Assembly: GCA_903872005.1 (NCBI GenBank)
Contig: CAIQJD010000385.1
Location: forward strand, 1-5,904
Length of the DNA: 5,904 nt
Direction of reading: 5' to 3'
DNA from: an uncultured bacterium
Lineage (GTDB): Bacteria; Chloroflexota; Anaerolineae; JACIWP01
Within the stretch, counting starts at the first letter, position 1. Each line of letters begins with the position of its first letter. Shown one piece after another: positions 5,474 through 5,904 of this stretch. The notes under the pieces are model-generated. The model searched no databases. It worked only from the letters and a program-made list of their open reading frames with translations, and was not told where the DNA came from. Made by a program: the position numbers and the translations under genes.

Positions 5474-5904
5474 TTATCCTGCCGGGCCATCCATCGGGCG
5501 GCCGGCGGAAGGATGCGCCAGCAGGTCGGCCGGCGTATCCACATCCCACAGAATGGCCGGATCGGCGACCGGCGCTTCATGCGCCGGGAAGAGGCCGGCG
5601 CGTACCAGAGCGCGGCCGCCCTGGTCACCTTGCACCGCGCGCAGCGCCTCGAACGTGCGCCGGTCGAAGAGCAGCGGGTTGCCGCGCCGGCCCTGATAGG
5701 TGGGGATCACGATGGCCGCGTCGGCGGCGCGATGGGCCGCGCCCAGGGCGCGCAGGGTGGCCGGCTGAATCCAGGGTTGGTCCGCCAACAAGAAGATGGC
5801 CGCTTCGGCTTCGGCCGGCAGGCGCTCCAGGCCAGCGCGCAGCGAGGCGCTCAATCCCTCGGCCCAGCGCGGATTCTCCACGATCTCGACCGGCTGGTCG
5901 GCCA
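5474..5904 (-). CDS. MobA/MocA-like nucleotidyltransferase, C-terminal 142 aa (N-terminus outside window)
   Basis: The reading frame is open to the right edge of the window, so the gene continues beyond it. The GTG at 5879-5881 is an internal valine, not a start. The visible part reads ...PVEIVENPRWAEGLSASL, then LLADQPW with the metal-binding Asp, GRRGNPLLFDR, GDQGGRAL and DVDTPADLL near the end. This order matches the MobA-like NTP transferase fold (NTP_transf_3). It is closest to MocA/YgfJ-type enzymes that transfer CMP or GMP to molybdopterin-like cofactors. The usual N-terminal LAAGxSxRMG nucleotide-binding loop must lie outside the window. In many MocA relatives the GxxG motif is followed by His; here it is Asn. 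The TAA stop at 5474-5476 precedes the HAD gene. The exact substrate (molybdenum cofactor or another nucleotidyl acceptor) is not determined. Confidence 0.88.
   Translation of the reverse strand, partial: ADQPVEIVENPRWAEGLSASLRAGLERLPAEAEAAIFLLADQPWIQPATLRALGAAHRAADAAIVIPTYQGRRGNPLLFDRRTFEALRAVQGDQGGRALVRAGLFPAHEAPVADPAILWDVDTPADLLAHPSAGRPMDGPAG

Noticed and set aside
5879..5881. GTG considered as the start of the nucleotidyltransferase
   Set aside because: The frame stays open to the window edge and the upstream residues (ADQPVEI) match the family strand before VENPRW, so the gene is cut by the window.
1..5904. CRISPR arrays, tRNA or rRNA genes, insertion sequences
   Set aside because: No regularly spaced repeats, no tRNA-like T-arm sequence, no rRNA-like conserved stretch and no transposase frame were seen.

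Overview
The window is GC-rich bacterial DNA with tightly packed genes separated by short spacers that are unusually full of inverted repeats. The protein set points to an environmental bacterium, probably Chloroflexota (Anaerolineae-like). It includes a large secreted M6 (immune inhibitor A-like) metallopeptidase, a YtxG/YtxH-like membrane protein pair and a MobA-like nucleotidyltransferase beside a NagD-like HAD phosphatase. The GCCGG-rich codon use fits as well. The phylum call is inference from style, not from a marker gene.

Layout. Positions 1-40 are a perfect 40-bp palindrome, probably the terminator of the leftward pair that follows. Positions 51-784 (minus strand) hold two small single-pass membrane protein genes, transcribed in the order YtxG/DUF948-like then YtxH-like. 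A good sigma70-type promoter at 843-871 drives them, and a 17-bp-arm inverted repeat lies across it. Positions 785-1292 are a divergent intergenic region. It contains that promoter, a nested inverted repeat built from CACGAAT/ATTCGTG words, a strong rightward promoter (1044-1071) and a leader of about 215 nt. Positions 1293-4433 (plus strand) encode the exported M6 peptidase of 1046 residues. Positions 4434-4622 separate convergent genes and hold three successive hairpins, one of them a clear bidirectional terminator. Positions 4623-5904 (minus strand) are a two-gene leftward operon: the 3' part of a MobA/MocA-like nucleotidyltransferase, cut by the window end, followed 26 nt later by a complete HAD-IIA phosphatase.

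The genes form three transcription units with no evident shared pathway: an envelope/stress-type pair, a secreted protease and a nucleotide/phosphate metabolism pair. No mobile element, CRISPR array, tRNA or rRNA was seen, and I see no undescribed multi-gene system. The less ordinary content is regulatory: the operator-like repeat over the ytxGH-like promoter, the nested intergenic repeat, and the long structured leader of the peptidase gene.
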